From contig AZLU01000100.1 in NCBI GenBank assembly GCA_002224055.1, positions 62,001-126,000 on the forward strand: a stretch of DNA of 64,000 bases, written 5' to 3'. The translations under genes and the position numbers were made by a program. The notes under the pieces are model-generated. The model made no database searches and was not told where the DNA came from. It worked only from the letters and a program-made list of their open reading frames with translations. Source of the stretch: Pezizomycotina sp. ARF18 (Eukaryota > Ascomycota). The number at the start of each line of letters is the position of its first letter. Positions within the stretch are counted from its first letter, which is position 1. This document shows positions 23,598 through 36,283 of this stretch, piece after piece.

Positions 23598-26190
23598 TTG
23601 GCGGTGGTGGAAGGAAGAATTTGAAAGAGCGACGAATTTGAATGGAAAAGAAAGAGCGGCGAGTGGTTTGTAAAAGAGCGACTACTGGTAGGTAAAAAGA
23701 ATGACTGTAAGCGTGAAGAAGTCGAATCCTTGCGATCGATATGTTGCAAGATGATGGTGAAAGAAAACAGAGAAGAAAGAAACAGAAGAAAAAACCTCCG
23801 GTACTATTAATATATTCAATTGTCCCAGAGTTCGTGTAAGTAAGACAAAACTCAATGTTGAATGTGTTTAGGACACGAGACCCTCGTAAACCAAACACTT
23901 TTTCGAGATCCGCTTTACACGTTGGTACTACGGTAGATCCATCTCGGGCAATTCAAATGTGAAAAGGAAAAATGCTATTGTCAACTTGAACTTCCTGTCG
24001 ATCGTTCCAAATACTTCAAAATTCTCCGGATCATCAATTCATAGAACCGCATGGATATAAGTATATCTATAGGAACACCGATCATACCATGTTAAGGATT
24101 TATAAAGGCCAAAGAATGTCAGATGTGACATGGTGCCTTCGAAATATTGGCTTAAGAAGGGGGCGCTCGTGGGAGATGTATCATGGTCTTCATGCTCGAT
24201 CGAGCATATAGCGCGAGAGATCTAAATTCGTTTATAAAACTTAATGGCCACGGTAAGGCGGTATTATTTCCCACCGACGTTTATACAAATAACGCTTCGA
24301 AACAAGAGGGTTCTCTAGTGGAGCCCCCCGGAAGGTTTCCTCATGTAAATTGATGTAACTATGGATTAAAGGTTGAGCATAAATGAGATCCAGTAAAAGT
24401 TATAGCTTTCTACGAGGTACCGGTTGTATCCCGTCGAAAAATTCAGCAATCGGTTGAGAGGTTTGGCGAAGCATGACCGTAAACGTTCAGAATACCACAT
24501 CGTGATTAACTCAACGGGCCCGGCTGGTGCAAGCTCTCTCTAAAGTCCCCTTTACAACTCTATAGTATCAATCCTTTAACGATAACATTATGCCTTAGAC
24601 CTAGTCGCGGATCAACTTTCTGTTTCTGATAGAGTCAAAACACTGAGGCTCGTATCGTGATTAGCGTGTTTCTACCGATTCCTCTTTACCGTCCTCCATT
24701 TTGAAGTGTGCCTATTTGAAACCGTATTCGAATTTTTCGTTTTTTCACAAGTTATTCCAGAAACATTGCAAATATTTTTTTGAATAAGCAGTTTAAACTA
24801 TAAGCAGGCTTTTGCAGGTTTACAGTGATATTGAATTAGTTAAAGCCTCTTCCGTGCGTCCAGCTTTCCTACGAGGTAGCTATTTTTAGTTCGATATTTT
24901 TTATTTTTTATTTTTGGGAGGAGCCGACTTGATAGTACACCTCAGCGATGCTTTATAAGAGTTCAACTGAGCTTGAATTTAGAGCTTGGATTGGAGTACA
25001 CCAACGTAACTATCAGTCTAGTTTTATTGAAACAGCACCGGGCTATTCCACAGGTCAGTACAGTGTCGTTTCGAGGTTCTAGCAGGCGTATATTCGCCGG
25101 AAGTCATCGTTAGACCACCAGATTAGCATATATTTTTCAGCGTTGTCAACCAAAAAAAAAAAAAAAAAAAAAAAACTGCGATTACAGTACCTTTTCCGGG
25201 AAGTTACCGCCAGAGAAGGATGGCTTGAACTATTCCTCCGACTATACAACACTCGAGTATTTGCACTGGTACCGTTCTACAAGAGCTATCATAGCTATAC
25301 GTTGTATCAGGAAAGATCTTACTCGTCGTCAGAACAAAATAGGCAGCCTACTCCAAAAACATGATTATATTTCGGAGTTGAGACCGAGACTTAAACAATA
25401 CTACTCGCCTCAGTAGGACAACTATCACTGAGGTCTGGCGGGAGCTAAAAATCAAGGCATCCAATCTGAACCCTCCTAAACGCCCACTTCCCCGCTTTTT
25501 TCGTTCGTCGCGAGAAATCTGTCAAGATATAACTAACCAACTGCCTTGCGCACGGATAAAAGGGGCTGAGCTGCTGATGTTGAATACTTCGGATTTGATT
25601 CCTTGATACTTGGAGGATTAGTTAGTTGGTCGCTGCGAATCGCTATCCGGAGGTTCCGGCCACAAGGCAGCAACAACAAACCCCGGAAAAGACGAGAGCC
25701 AATGATGCTATTCTTGGCGGTTGTGGGCGGCGACCTTGTCAACGAAGGGACCTGGAAATTTTATAATTTGAAACGAACGGTCAATCAGAAACGCATGTTT
25801 GGCACGTTTTGCTAGCTAGCTGAAGAAGGCAGCTGGATAAGCTTCGAGAGAAAAGTTTCATGTTTTGAGGTGGAAAAATGCCGCCATAGGGCATGTTTGT
25901 TATGAAATTAATATTAAACACAAGAAATGGATTTGAATAACAAAGGAATTGTAAAGAAAGAAAGAAAAAAATGGTATCTCGAAGGGTATCGTAGCTATGA
26001 AGCCTAAGAAAAAAAAGAGGAAATATTGAAAGGAAAACGTAAGATGTTTAAAGGAATGTAGAGAAGTGAAGTGTGTGCAATATGGAGACAAAGGAAGAGA
26101 AGTGAAAGATATACAAGGTGAAAGCCATTTACAAAGTTGATAGTATAAAGTGAAAAGTAGGACAGATGGTTATTTGGCTTAGTAGTCGTA
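23598..26190. other. Long stretch without a recognisable gene
   Basis: No frame longer than about 75 codons looks coding. A 24-base A tract is at 25152-25175. The left 250 bp should be the promoter of the secreted protein at 23065-23597. Much of 23900-25100 is AT-leaning with many stops in all frames. Confidence 0.45.
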
Positions 26191-28193
26191 CTAAGAAGCG
26201 GGAGTGGAACTCGTGGAAGCCTCCGCAGTCTCAGTCGGGATGGGACTCTCGTAAGCATCGGTTATAGAGATGACGCTAGGACTCTTATAAGCGCTCGTCG
26301 TAATAACGGTAGCCGGACTGGAAACGGCCGCCGGGACAACGCTCTAGACCGCAGCAGGAACAATGCTCATCGTGGTACCGTTAATCCCGCTAGGTTTCTT
26401 ACCGGCTCCCTTCCTAAAGCAATCCTGTCCAAACCCACACTCCGGATCGTCCTTATGGAACCAGCTAGAGATCTCATTGTAATTCCAGCAGTGGTCCAGA
26501 TCTTGACCGGATCGGTCTTCCACAGGTCGTAGTCATGCTTACCAAATATGTCGAGCGTGGCGTACAGCCTGTTGTCGAATCCCATCTCGAAGCTCATACC
26601 TTGACAACTGGCGTCCTTGGGCGACTGCATGTTCGTGATAATCTTTCCGTTGGGTCGAGGTAGGTGGAGAGACCCGCACCGGCTTTAGCGTAGACGGAGG
26701 GTTCTTCGGTTACACTTACGCCCTTCTTCCAGGTCCTGCCGATGGTGATGCTAACACCGAAGTCAAGAGAGAAGCGGACACCGGCGCGTGCTTCGGCGGA
26801 GATTTCGGCTTCGAGGTCGAAGATGGCTTTAGGAGTGGGGGACCAGTTGTTCTTTTGCGAGTTGGCGAAGTTAGTAAGGTCGATCCGAGCGTTCGCGTTG
26901 TCCCACTGGAGACGCCGCCGATGAGGACTTTTCCGGTGGTCTTTACTTGACCTTGGAGGAATGGCTCGAGCGAGAGGGAAGGACCTGCGGTGAAGAAACC
27001 GCCGAGGGTGAACGGAGACAAAGGGTACGTGAAAGTCTTGGAGATTTCGGCAGATAGCGGGTTGGTGCCGCCGTCTCCGCCGTGAGTGGCGTACTGCTCG
27101 TTCGCGGAGACGCCGATGGCGATCTGAGCCAGCGAGGACTGCGCGACGATCGCCGTAGCGCCGGTAACACCCCTGAACCAGCTCCAGGAGATGGAGCCAG
27201 AAGTAGAGATCGTGCCATTAATTCCGCAAGCGACACAAGCGACGCTAAGACCCGCCTCATCATCGGACCAGAGGGTCTTTCCGGGACCCCAGGGGTATTA
27301 TCGTCCATGAGCCTGAAGTCCACATAATGCTTCTTGTCCCAGGTGTAACCGCCCCAGCCCAGACCCCTACGCTTCAGCGAGGTCTTCCCCGTCATCGGTA
27401 CGAGACCAGTCTCCGGCCACGTACCCTCGAACTGCAATTCCAGATCATCAACATCGCGCTTCTGGTACTCGTAACCAGTTCCGTGCTGCGAGTTCAAACA
27501 CTTCTTGTGGTCGTTGCCCCAACCAAGTCTGAAGTCAGTCACGACTTCCCCCTCGGTAGGTCGTCGTAGCGTATCGTCAGCGTCCACTGGCTACCCTCCT
27601 TAACGGGCGTCTGGCGGACGTCGTACGACTGCTTGAAGAACTGCAGAACGTCGGGCTTCCCGCATCCGGAACCGTACGCGTCCATGAAGGTTTGGCGGTT
27701 GTTCTTGTTGCCCCACCAGAGATCCATGGCAGCTTTCGCGTCCTTCTCGGACTTGAAGGATACTTTAAGCTTTGCGTTGCCCGTGCTATCGGGTTCATGG
27801 CATTGGATATCGGATACCAAATCAGATGCGCCGAGATTGATAACCGGCGTTTTAAAACTGACGAGCAGAGCGGCGGCGACGGGGCGTTGTCCGTTCTCGG
27901 GTTGGAGGTTAGAGTCGGCGAACCAGAGCAGGTGGCGAGGCTTCGGCTCGAGGCCGTCGATTCGATCCACGGCCGAGTCAGGGTGGTTTAGGGGAGCGAG
28001 AATGACGTGAGGAATGCCAGAGTGATCCGTCTCGTTGTATGGCCACATATCCAATTGCGGCGTTGCCCGGCGCCGGAGCAGCCGCGGGAGTCGCCTGGTA
28101 AGTGTTGGTTGTTTGGGGCCTGTTTACGGCGGCGGCAAGCACCGCCGTGGCCGTCAGTGGAACCAGTCCCAAGGGTATCAACGAGAACTTCAT
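26191..28193 (-). CDS. Secreted protein with DUF7029-like N-terminal region
   Basis: It begins MKFSLIPLGLVPLTATAVLA, a signal peptide, then a Thr/Ala/Pro-rich linker. A globular region follows with HVILAPLNHPDSAVDRIDGL, SDLVSDIQCHEPDSTGNAKL, AAMDLWWGNKNNRQTFMDAY and DWW-type motifs, which resemble the DUF7029 domain of fungal secreted proteins. The second half holds the beta-rich repeat-like segments DLELQFEGTWPETGLVPMTG, WGGYTWDKKHYVDFRLMDDN and TLGGFFTAGPSLSLEPFLQG. The tail is Ser/Thr-rich (TETAEASTSSTPAS). About 660 residues. A wall or surface role is inference. Coding changes frame several times (near 28030, 27560, 27280, 27010 and others), with long coherent runs between. A TATA-like TATATAT lies about 60 bp upstream of the start. 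Confidence 0.6.
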
Positions 28194-30656
28194 GTTTTGA
28201 AATATATATTTGAGAGAATGGAAAGGAAACAAAAAAAATGTGTGACTGAAGAACTATATATATGAAGTGAAAAAATATCAATAACAATTTCAAAAAAAAA
28301 AAAAAATGAATAGCACAATGGCTCTCCTGATTGAGCTTCGTGAGTTAGTTAACAGTAGTAGGAGCCTGTGGCCTGGCGAGCTTGAAGCAACGAACAAAAA
28401 AAAGAGAGAATGACGAAGGCGAACAGTCTCCATCTTATAATCTTTCATCGCAAATCTAGACGATATATCTTCAATTGCGCTACTGGGTTTGCTGTTCGTC
28501 CATTTTCCATCGGTGTAGCCGGGTTCGTACATCCTCTCGTTATCTTAGCACTCGCTCGTCGAACCAGCGAAAGTTCCCTAGCAAACTCAGGTTGAAGGGC
28601 AAATAGCCTCGCTCAGGTACATTCTGGTTGGCTACCCAGCGGCACTCCTTACCGTAACCAGTAAGAGTGGCAATTTCCGTTTTACCAGCTCTTGAGGCTC
28701 CCCCTAGCCAGGCTATGGTGTGATCCTTGCGGTGATTGGACCGCGGCTCCCTTGTTTAAAACTGCAAGGTACCGTTGACAGCCCACAATTTGAACCAGAA
28801 AGTTCTGAACCCCAGGCAAAAGGAATCTACCGGAAGTCTTAGGAACTGAATATCTTAGCTAAGGGGGAAAAAAAGAGGTATAATTTTCTGGGCAGACTGC
28901 CGGATGGGAAGGTAACGGTTCTTTTCTTTGCTCGAGTGATATGATTAGAGGCCTGTCGAGTTCGTTTCTTATCGCAGTGTGGTTCCTGAGTAACTGAGTT
29001 AAAACAACGTGGGTGTGTCCAGTACTTGCGAGCACAAAGCCTCAGGAGCCGAGGCTTACGTTTACTCTGAATCCAAAGAATACATCGTGGCGATATCTAT
29101 ATTTGTCACCGGCAAATATGTTTAGAATCGGATGGTAGTAACACGCAAGGATCGCGATTCTGAACATGATGAACCGAAGAAGTGAAGGTCCTTGTCAAAT
29201 TACAGTGGCCTCGCAAGGAGAGGAGAAGAGGCTCCGCGTGTCCTGTCCATATCAGGCGGAGGTTCTTCAGACCTTCCGTTTCAACGGTGGTTTCTCACTA
29301 AAAATGATTTGCTGTTTCTCGCTAAAACTTGGGGAATGTTTCAGAGAACAGGCATACTCCTTGATAGTATCACCAATATATTATAGACATCGCAAGGGTT
29401 ATTGTCTCTGGAGGAAATGATTAAGAAGGAGAAATATCTAATCTCTCTCAGCATCGGTGATCCATGTGATATCCGTTATTTAGCGGTCGGGAAAGTCACG
29501 AGGAAGCCATGTTTCTCTCGATCATCTCTTCACCTTCGTCTTTCAGGACGGGATGACTATTTTGACTATTTTTGCAAAATTTGGCGAGGTGCATACGGCC
29601 ACTTTTTAATCGAACCTTGTCAGGACACATGGAATACTCTTGTTCTGAAAGTTCGTCAAGTTATCCTGATGAGGTTAACCAAAACGTAAATCCGGAATTA
29701 CTCCTGATCTGCGATGGTTGAACATGTAAACAGGCATATTCAAGACAATCATCTCCATCCGCGCTCGTCCATGGTCAATTGCTTGCCTTGAGGATTAAGT
29801 ATCATGAGCCTGGCCATGGAGGAGTATCTTGGGTTCTTTTTGACATCCTGGGAGGTGGAGAATGCATAAGGATTCGTCCCCACACAAGTCATGGGATGAG
29901 TGCGATTTGGAACTCCAACGTCAATGCATGAGAGCTCGCATTAACGATTTCTCGGAGATACGACCTCAGACTTGAGACTAAGTCTAAGCCGCAGTTGTAA
30001 CGAGCCCGCTTCAAGCGCCCAGTCGTCAGAGCAATTTAAAGAACCATTTATTTCTCGGTCGTCGAGTCTTTAATGGAATTCCGGAATTACATCGAGCTAT
30101 AGCCTATACATCCATCTATAACTCGAATTCCTCCGCGGAACTTAGGCATCGTGAGAGTTCGATGGGCGTTCCGTGATTCACCGCCTTGCAAGATATAATA
30201 GCTGGTACAAGTCTACCTTCATGCGGGACATGACCTGTAATAGCTACAACCCTTGAGGGTTTGCACTGGCGGCGCCGGTGGTTCGCCGGTATAGGCAGTT
30301 ATGCATACTTGAAGATATTTCACTCGTCGTTTCATCATTGCCAGTGGTATCTAAAGTATCGTGAGTATAATAGCTTGCTTGTGGTTGTTAGACTTGGATA
30401 AGAGCCGTCCCAGTCTACACTTTACAACTCGTTCGAGAAGGTCTGTATATACAGACCTTGTTTCCCTTCAGCCGGCCAGTAATAGATAATGAAGAACGAG
30501 GTTAAGCTGCATGTAGTCTTCCAAGACTCACGATAACGCAGATTCTGTTATTCGAAGGTTCCTTGTTATGGCGGCTGTCTTCAAGATAAGACGGACGATG
30601 TCACCTGTATGTCATAGCGCATTATCCCGAATAACTATGGCTATCACTATCATGAT

Positions 30657-30695
<39 letters not shown>

Positions 30696-31773
30696 GAGAA
30701 AACAATGCGGTGTTTAAGACGAAACCCTTGCAATTTTTGCGAATGTACCTACGAACCCTGCAACCTGCCACGCATATGACTAGAAAAGCTTCGACTCCAA
30801 AGCAAGCGAGTTCAGCGGTTTATCAGACAGATGAGAAGCTTTGCGCTGTTTCAAGAAAACTGATATTCCGAATTAGTATTACGAAGTTGCCGGTTCAGGA
30901 GTTTCGAGGTAGCCGTACTGGGGACTAAAAGTATGCGTTTACCAGTTCACGATATGTCGTCGCGATTTACAGGTTGTTGAATGCCTAAGCTTTTCTTTAC
31001 CCCTATAGACCTATTCATCACGCTAAGAAGAAAAGGGAAGCTGATTTCTTCTGATATTTTCTGATAAATTACCGAGATACACGGGCATATGATCGATGGA
31101 GTAATGAGAACTCCGAGACGGAAAACGTTTTTTTGTATTCGGAAGATAAACGAGGTGTAAGAAAGATCAAAAATGACGGAGTGACATGATATTAAACTTC
31201 CATAACTAACGGAGTTGCCAGTTTTAGTATCCCTGAGAACCGAATCTGATTGCCTAACCTTACTGAGAACTAGCATCCTCCTAGTAGGAGGCAGGAGAGC
31301 TCAAGGGATTGAAGCGAGAGGGGTGGAGCGCATGCAGAGGTACGAATTGGCTTTAGGCAAGGAAGAGAAATTAACCATTGATATTATCATTATTGAATTC
31401 TACAGAATATTTTACTGCCAATCGCAAATTAGTGTAATTAATCATTTGCGATCCTGTACGCTCGATGTTCGCTGTTGCACTAGGCTTCCGCTGTCGTTGT
31501 GAGAAATAACCCACGATTGCGCGGAAGTTTGCACAATGTTTCTTTTAGCAGCGGTGCTGAGCCAGGAAGCCTTCTCTGGAGATTTGCGTTATGTCACGGT
31601 GAAACCTTCGATACAGTGCTGAGACTCCTTCTGCAAAGAGCGACACATACCCGGTATCGAGAACGCCACGATCAAAAGTTGTTGTTGTATATCTGGAGCT
31701 TCTAGCCTTGAATCGGAATTTTTTTTTTTTTCTTTCTTTCTTCTCTCCAACGTCACCGACATTAGCACCAACA

Positions 31774-31807
<34 letters not shown>

Positions 31808-32602
31808 AAAGAAAAGATAAGAAAAGAGGATGTAGAGAGAGACGCAATATACCTGAGCTTAGGACTCGGAGTCTAACGAAAATATGGGTTCTAAAGGCAA
31901 AGACACTACAACGAGCCTTGCGCGTCGGAGATCGAGATCCCAGTTTTGCCGACAAAGATAGGATATAAGGGAAAATGGCAAACTGCTTTCCTTCTGGAGT
32001 CGCTATAGTGCTCCGCTTTGAGACCTTGAATTCTTTAAGCATGTTTGAGAGACTGGCAGTATAAAGTAGAACAGGCACAGATGTAGCCTCTGCAATCTTT
32101 TGACAGGACTGCCTAGTCGCTCCTACAAGGACCTGAAGGCCCCGTTAATCAATGCTCGAAGACTGGGGGCGGCACGGAGCATCAACGGAGGTCATGCAGT
32201 TTTACACAAGGGTCCATCCTTGGTTGCAAGTAAATCTTTGAAAGTATCTTCAATGCTAGAACAGCGTCAGACTCACGATATACAATTGCTAACCAATTTT
32301 CCTGGAACTTCTGAGTCTGTCCGAGGCTAGTGGATCACAAGAATGTGCAAAACGGCGGACTTATGACGGATCTAGTAGGTAGCAATCAATAATTATGATG
32401 AAGGTCTCTAATAATAGACTCAAAAGAAGGGTTTGGTTGAATTGGAAAATAGAAGGTGGAACGCAGTGAGATAAGTCGATGCTCATGGGCAGGCACCGCT
32501 GCTTACAACAAAATGCATGTCAATAAAAAAATAATTGGAACGAATATCCAGTAGTTATCATACAGAAATCACGTATCATCTGTTCTCCTAAGCAGGTAGA
32601 TA
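28194..32602. other. Long gene-poor stretch with homopolymer tracts
   Basis: Apart from a possible P-loop fragment near 28560-28790 no gene is supported. Plus-strand frames at 29166-29689 and 31499-31968 resemble nothing I recognise. A 34-base T tract is at 30661-30694 and a 29-base A tract at 31777-31805. The right end (about 32100-32600) is the 3' flank of the rhodopsin-domain gene. Confidence 0.4.
28560..28790 (-). pseudogene. Possible NACHT-type P-loop fragment
   Basis: In one minus-strand frame the run HTIAWLGGASRAGKTEIATL contains G-x-x-x-x-G-K-T in a hydrophobic-then-loop context like the Walker A of fungal NACHT proteins. Just upstream in another frame, FLLPGVQNFLVQI loosely resembles the CLPGTR...L..I segment that precedes NACHT P-loops. 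Stops surround both, and no downstream NACHT motif was found, so at best this is a decayed remnant. Confidence 0.22.
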
Positions 32603-34372
32603 CTAATCCTCAGTACGTATACATGCGTCGCGAGGAGCGTGAATTGAACAGGTAGTTTCAAAGACATAGCGCTGGAATGAAAAATGAGAACGCATTTTCT
32701 TACGGTACCCTGGCACTACTTCACTCCTACTACTTTCTTTCGAAGACTCGTCGGTCGACTTGTAGTTCAGCGAGACGTCACTAGCCTGTACAGTCGCTAG
32801 TCCTCCAGCCCGCTCCTCCTCGACGAAAATATCACGCTCTTTCTCAACCATAATCCGACCTCCACCGCCGCCTTCACGAGGTCCAAACCCCATTTCCTCG
32901 TCCCTCGACCTCCTATCGCTACTAACCGTCGTCGCCGTATTCTTAGACTTCAAATCATCCTCATCTTTACTGCCAAACAGGAGCGAGTCGCTCATCTTCT
33001 TCCACGCCGACGGTTTCGGTTTCAGTTGAATGTCGTTGGCCTTTGCTATCGTGTTGTCGTCCGGTGTCGACTTGCCGAGTATGGACGGCGCATATCTGAC
33101 GACGAATGACTTGATCGCGGGCACGCACGAGACGATGATCGCCAAGTTCACCTCCGCGACGGACCATATAATCGCGTCCGTAGTGTCGTAGGTGTGATCT
33201 GCCGCGGACACAAACTCGGAGATCTTGAATAGGCGAAGAAACGACGCGACGCAGACGCTAAAGCCCCGTTAATATTTCTCTTAAGAAAAGGCGGGCGTGG
33301 ACGGACAACTCACAGCGAGCCAATGGCGAAGGTTCCAATGACGATAGACTTCTCTCGAATCCTCAAGGGTAACTGCCACACGATGGTATCGGTAGCGTCC
33401 AGATTATCACGTCCGTGATGATCTGCAGTATACCGCTTAGGTCGTAGACAACCACCCTCGGTAGGCACTTTGCCGTGAGCGGATGGTTCCAGAAGTCGAA
33501 TGGCGTGCAGCCGAATGTGATGAAGAATATGCCTAGTATTATTCCGACTGTGACGATGGCGAGGGTTGCGAAGCAAGCGCGGCGAAATTACCATGAGGTG
33601 AAAGACACAGGTAGAAGAGCAGCAGAGATACCTTGACGGTGTTGACGGCAAAGTGGTACAGGTACCCGCCGATAACAATGAACAGTGAGCAGTTCTTGAC
33701 GTTGTTGTATGAGATGTTGTAGATATGTTTGCCTTCATCGTCTATTCAACGCAGATTGCGAGTTAGTAACTTTTGATAACTCTTGCGAGATTCCGATACG
33801 GAACTTGAAGTCGGAAGGAAAGGCTATTTGCTTCATACACATGTGCACCGCTATTGATATTAAACATAATGGTTAGTCAACTTTGGTTTTTCGGGATTAA
33901 TCAAAGACATTAGTGCAACATACAGTATATCGTAGTAAACGCCAGTCCGATTGACAGCAGCATCGCCAGCGCTGCCACCCAGTCGTACAACTGATCTCCT
34001 CGTTATCCCTGCTCTGGCGTATAATCTCACGCCCATGGCTGCAAGCGCAGCTAAAGTCAGGATCCACGTCGAAACCGAAAGCTTTGCTTGCGTGGTCTTG
34101 TTGTCGGCTAACACAGTCAGAAATCCGTCTAGGGCAGCTAAAGTCTCTGAAACGTTGAGCGTGGAACCGAATATTGGCTCCATGAGTACCGTCACGTTGA
34201 CCGGCGGCAGGCCAGGGTACGCTGTGGAATTTGGAGAGACGATTGCGGGAATAACTTCGTTCATCGGTAGAGCCTGATACGGCGCCGGTAGGAAGTACTC
34301 GATGACGAGGCCGACGTTGATCAGCGCGTCGATCTGGGACGCCGTAGGCGGTGAGGGAGCTGTTCCGTTCAT
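32603..34372 (-). CDS. Fungal rhodopsin-domain (SAT4-type) membrane protein
   Basis: From MNGTAPSPPTASQIDALINV the protein has an extracellular N-terminus with several N-x-[ST] sites, then helices including WILTLAALAAMGVRLYA and YDWVAALAMLLSIGLAFTTI. Next come LYHFAVNTVKVSLLLFYL, VGIILGIFFITFGCTPFDFW and LSGILQIITDVIIWTLPIP. The last helix region is DTTDAIIWSVAEVNLAIIVS, then PAIKSFVVRYAPSILG. These are the standard landmarks of the fungal rhodopsin-domain family (seven helices; W-x-x-x-E-x-N-x-x-I near the end). The roughly 130-residue cytosolic tail is charged and Ser-rich. The family is seen in integral membrane proteins of unknown or receptor-like role. Frame changes occur near 33985, 33600 and 33400, and introns are likely near 33230-33310 and 33740-33890. 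Confidence 0.75.
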
Positions 34373-35398
34373 CTTGCAAGTTTCGATGTTTTACACACGC
34401 TCCAGGAACGAGAAAACAAGTGAATAGAGAAGGACCGCAGAGTACCCAGAAAAGCCCAAGAGAATTGATACGGATAATAGAGAGCCCGATGCACGGATTA
34501 GGCTGGGCATCGGGGTTATAAATTCTAGAGACAGAGCGGAATGGGAGGCTCAGGAACATAACCAGCACAGAGACGAAGCACAAAAGTCTAGACAAGACTG
34601 GAGCTACGAAGTCCATTGATACGCCTTCAAGAAGCCACCCTCGTATAGGGCGACATGATCACCGTCTGATTGGTCGTGCTGCATCTTATCTCCGCTCATT
34701 ACGGGACATTTATGGAGAAAAATTACGGTGGCGTTTTTAGCGCAAGCGCCATTGAGTCAATATGCATAGAGTTCAAGAAGTTGGACCGTGACCCCCAACG
34801 CTTAACATGGTTTGTTATGGCCCTGTATAGCTTTTATCTTTGTACATGCTTGAGCAGAAAGCGCCACTCCATGCCCCACAATCGTGGTAAGAGAGGACGT
34901 TTAATTGCACTTTGTAAACTTTGCGCGAGGGAGGCATTCGAGGACACTACGGGTGGCAAAAGCAAGCGAATACGAAGTGTTCGTGTCCTGCACCGTGACG
35001 TGCCGACTGATGTATGCACCGCTCGATATTGGGGTTCATCATTGCAAGTATCGATGGATGAGTTGAGCCTGATTTTTTAGCTTCGCACAACCTCTCAAAT
35101 GGACATGCGATTGCTATCGAGATGAGAATTTATGCATCAACAATGGAGTCCTGAGAATGTGGTACAGATGTATCTTCCCAAGATCGAGCCCACGAAAATT
35201 CCCACTTCTACATTTATGTTTATATACATTCACCATCTAAAAATGAACCTATCAACCCTAAAAACACCTATCGTCTTATGTATCGAAGTTTCAAAAAAAT
35301 ATACAACTTTTTCTTAATTTTACTAAACATTAAACCGCAGCTTCGACCTTCGATGGTTTCATGCACGATCTGCTGGATCTCCCCGTCCTACATCCCTT
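34373..35398. other. Intergenic, one unrecognised frame
   Basis: A 136-codon plus-strand frame (34670-35080) exists, but it has no recognisable domain and a composition unlike the neighbouring genes, so I do not call it a gene. The left part should be the promoter of the rhodopsin-domain gene. Confidence 0.4.
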
Positions 35399-36283
35399 TT
35401 AACAACTATACCACTTCACAATAACGTTCCATTTCCCATCATCAAACAGCTGTCCCTTCGTCAGGTCCGTGATCCTGCTGCCGCAGTGCTCCGCTACGTA
35501 CGAAGCGTAGTTCGCGACGTCCTTGCAGCGTACCGTTATCGGTTGCGGGTTCTAAGTCATTCATCAGCAAAAGAATTTCCTTCTCTCAACTCTTCACAAA
35601 TATACGAAGTAATTAAAAAGGGGTGGAGCGAAAGGGGAGATGAAAGGACATATGTCGTTGCAAAGCGTCACGCCGACATTCCACGAGCAGCTGAGCCTGC
35701 TGCAGCCTCCCCAACCCTTCGGCGCGCCGCAGAGTCCCATGCCCATCTTGTACAGCGTCTCGATCGGTTCGCCCGTGCGGGAGAGGCGGCACTGGTCACC
35801 TTCGGATTGCAATTCAACTGATATCCAAATACTCTCAGCAAAACTCTTACTCATTTCTACTACTTGTAGAAAACAAGAAAATATAGGCGGAGAAAGAATT
35901 TTGGCTGATATGTTGAAGTTGTGCTTACGTTAATACCACTCTTCTGCATCTTCGCCCTGAAATCCGCTTTATGCTCCTCTATAGCTTCGCTTTCGTCTCC
36001 GGAAACCGCTCGGGTCGAAGTCCGGGTTTAGTTTTAGGAGTTGGTCGTAATGTAGATCGATTCTACGGTGCCGAAGAGGGTGTGGCGTTCGCCCCCCGGT
36101 TTGACGGGACTCGTCCACGATATGCCCGTAACGTCGAGGGCGTCGTCGTAGTGTGAGAGGGTGGACTGGTTTGCTCAAGTTAGCTGCTATGGTATAGTAG
36201 AAGAGGGAGAGATTGAAGGGTAAAGAGGGAAATACAGCGGACACAGCGGTTGCGACGCTGAGAAGTGGGAGGAGGAACTTCAT
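35399..36283 (-). CDS. Small secreted cysteine-rich protein, intron-containing
   Basis: The protein starts MKFLLPLLSVATAVSAVFPS, a signal peptide. After it come HYDDALDVTGISWTSPVKPG, ERHTLFGTVESIYI and LLKLNPDFDP, then a region in another exon with QCRLSRTGEPIETLYKMGMG, LCGAPKGWGGCSRLSCSWNV and GVTLCND. A last exon reads NPQPITVRCKDVANYASYVA and ends FDDGKWNVIVKWYSC. It has eight cysteines in the mature part. An intron begins GTAAGC near 35928 and ends at about 35820. A second one lies between LCND (about 35650) and the exon starting near 35552; its 5' end reads ATATGT rather than GTATGT. Two frame changes fall in the first exon. The family is not recognised; effector-like features are inference. 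Confidence 0.6.

Noticed and set aside
29192-29386. A patatin-like SISGGG run on the plus strand
   Set aside because: Only a six-residue resemblance to the D-G-G-G motif, without the G-x-S-x-G or later motifs, and Asp is missing.
34670-35080. 136-codon plus-strand frame as a gene
   Set aside because: No recognisable domain, mixed composition, no promoter or splice signals that set it apart from chance.
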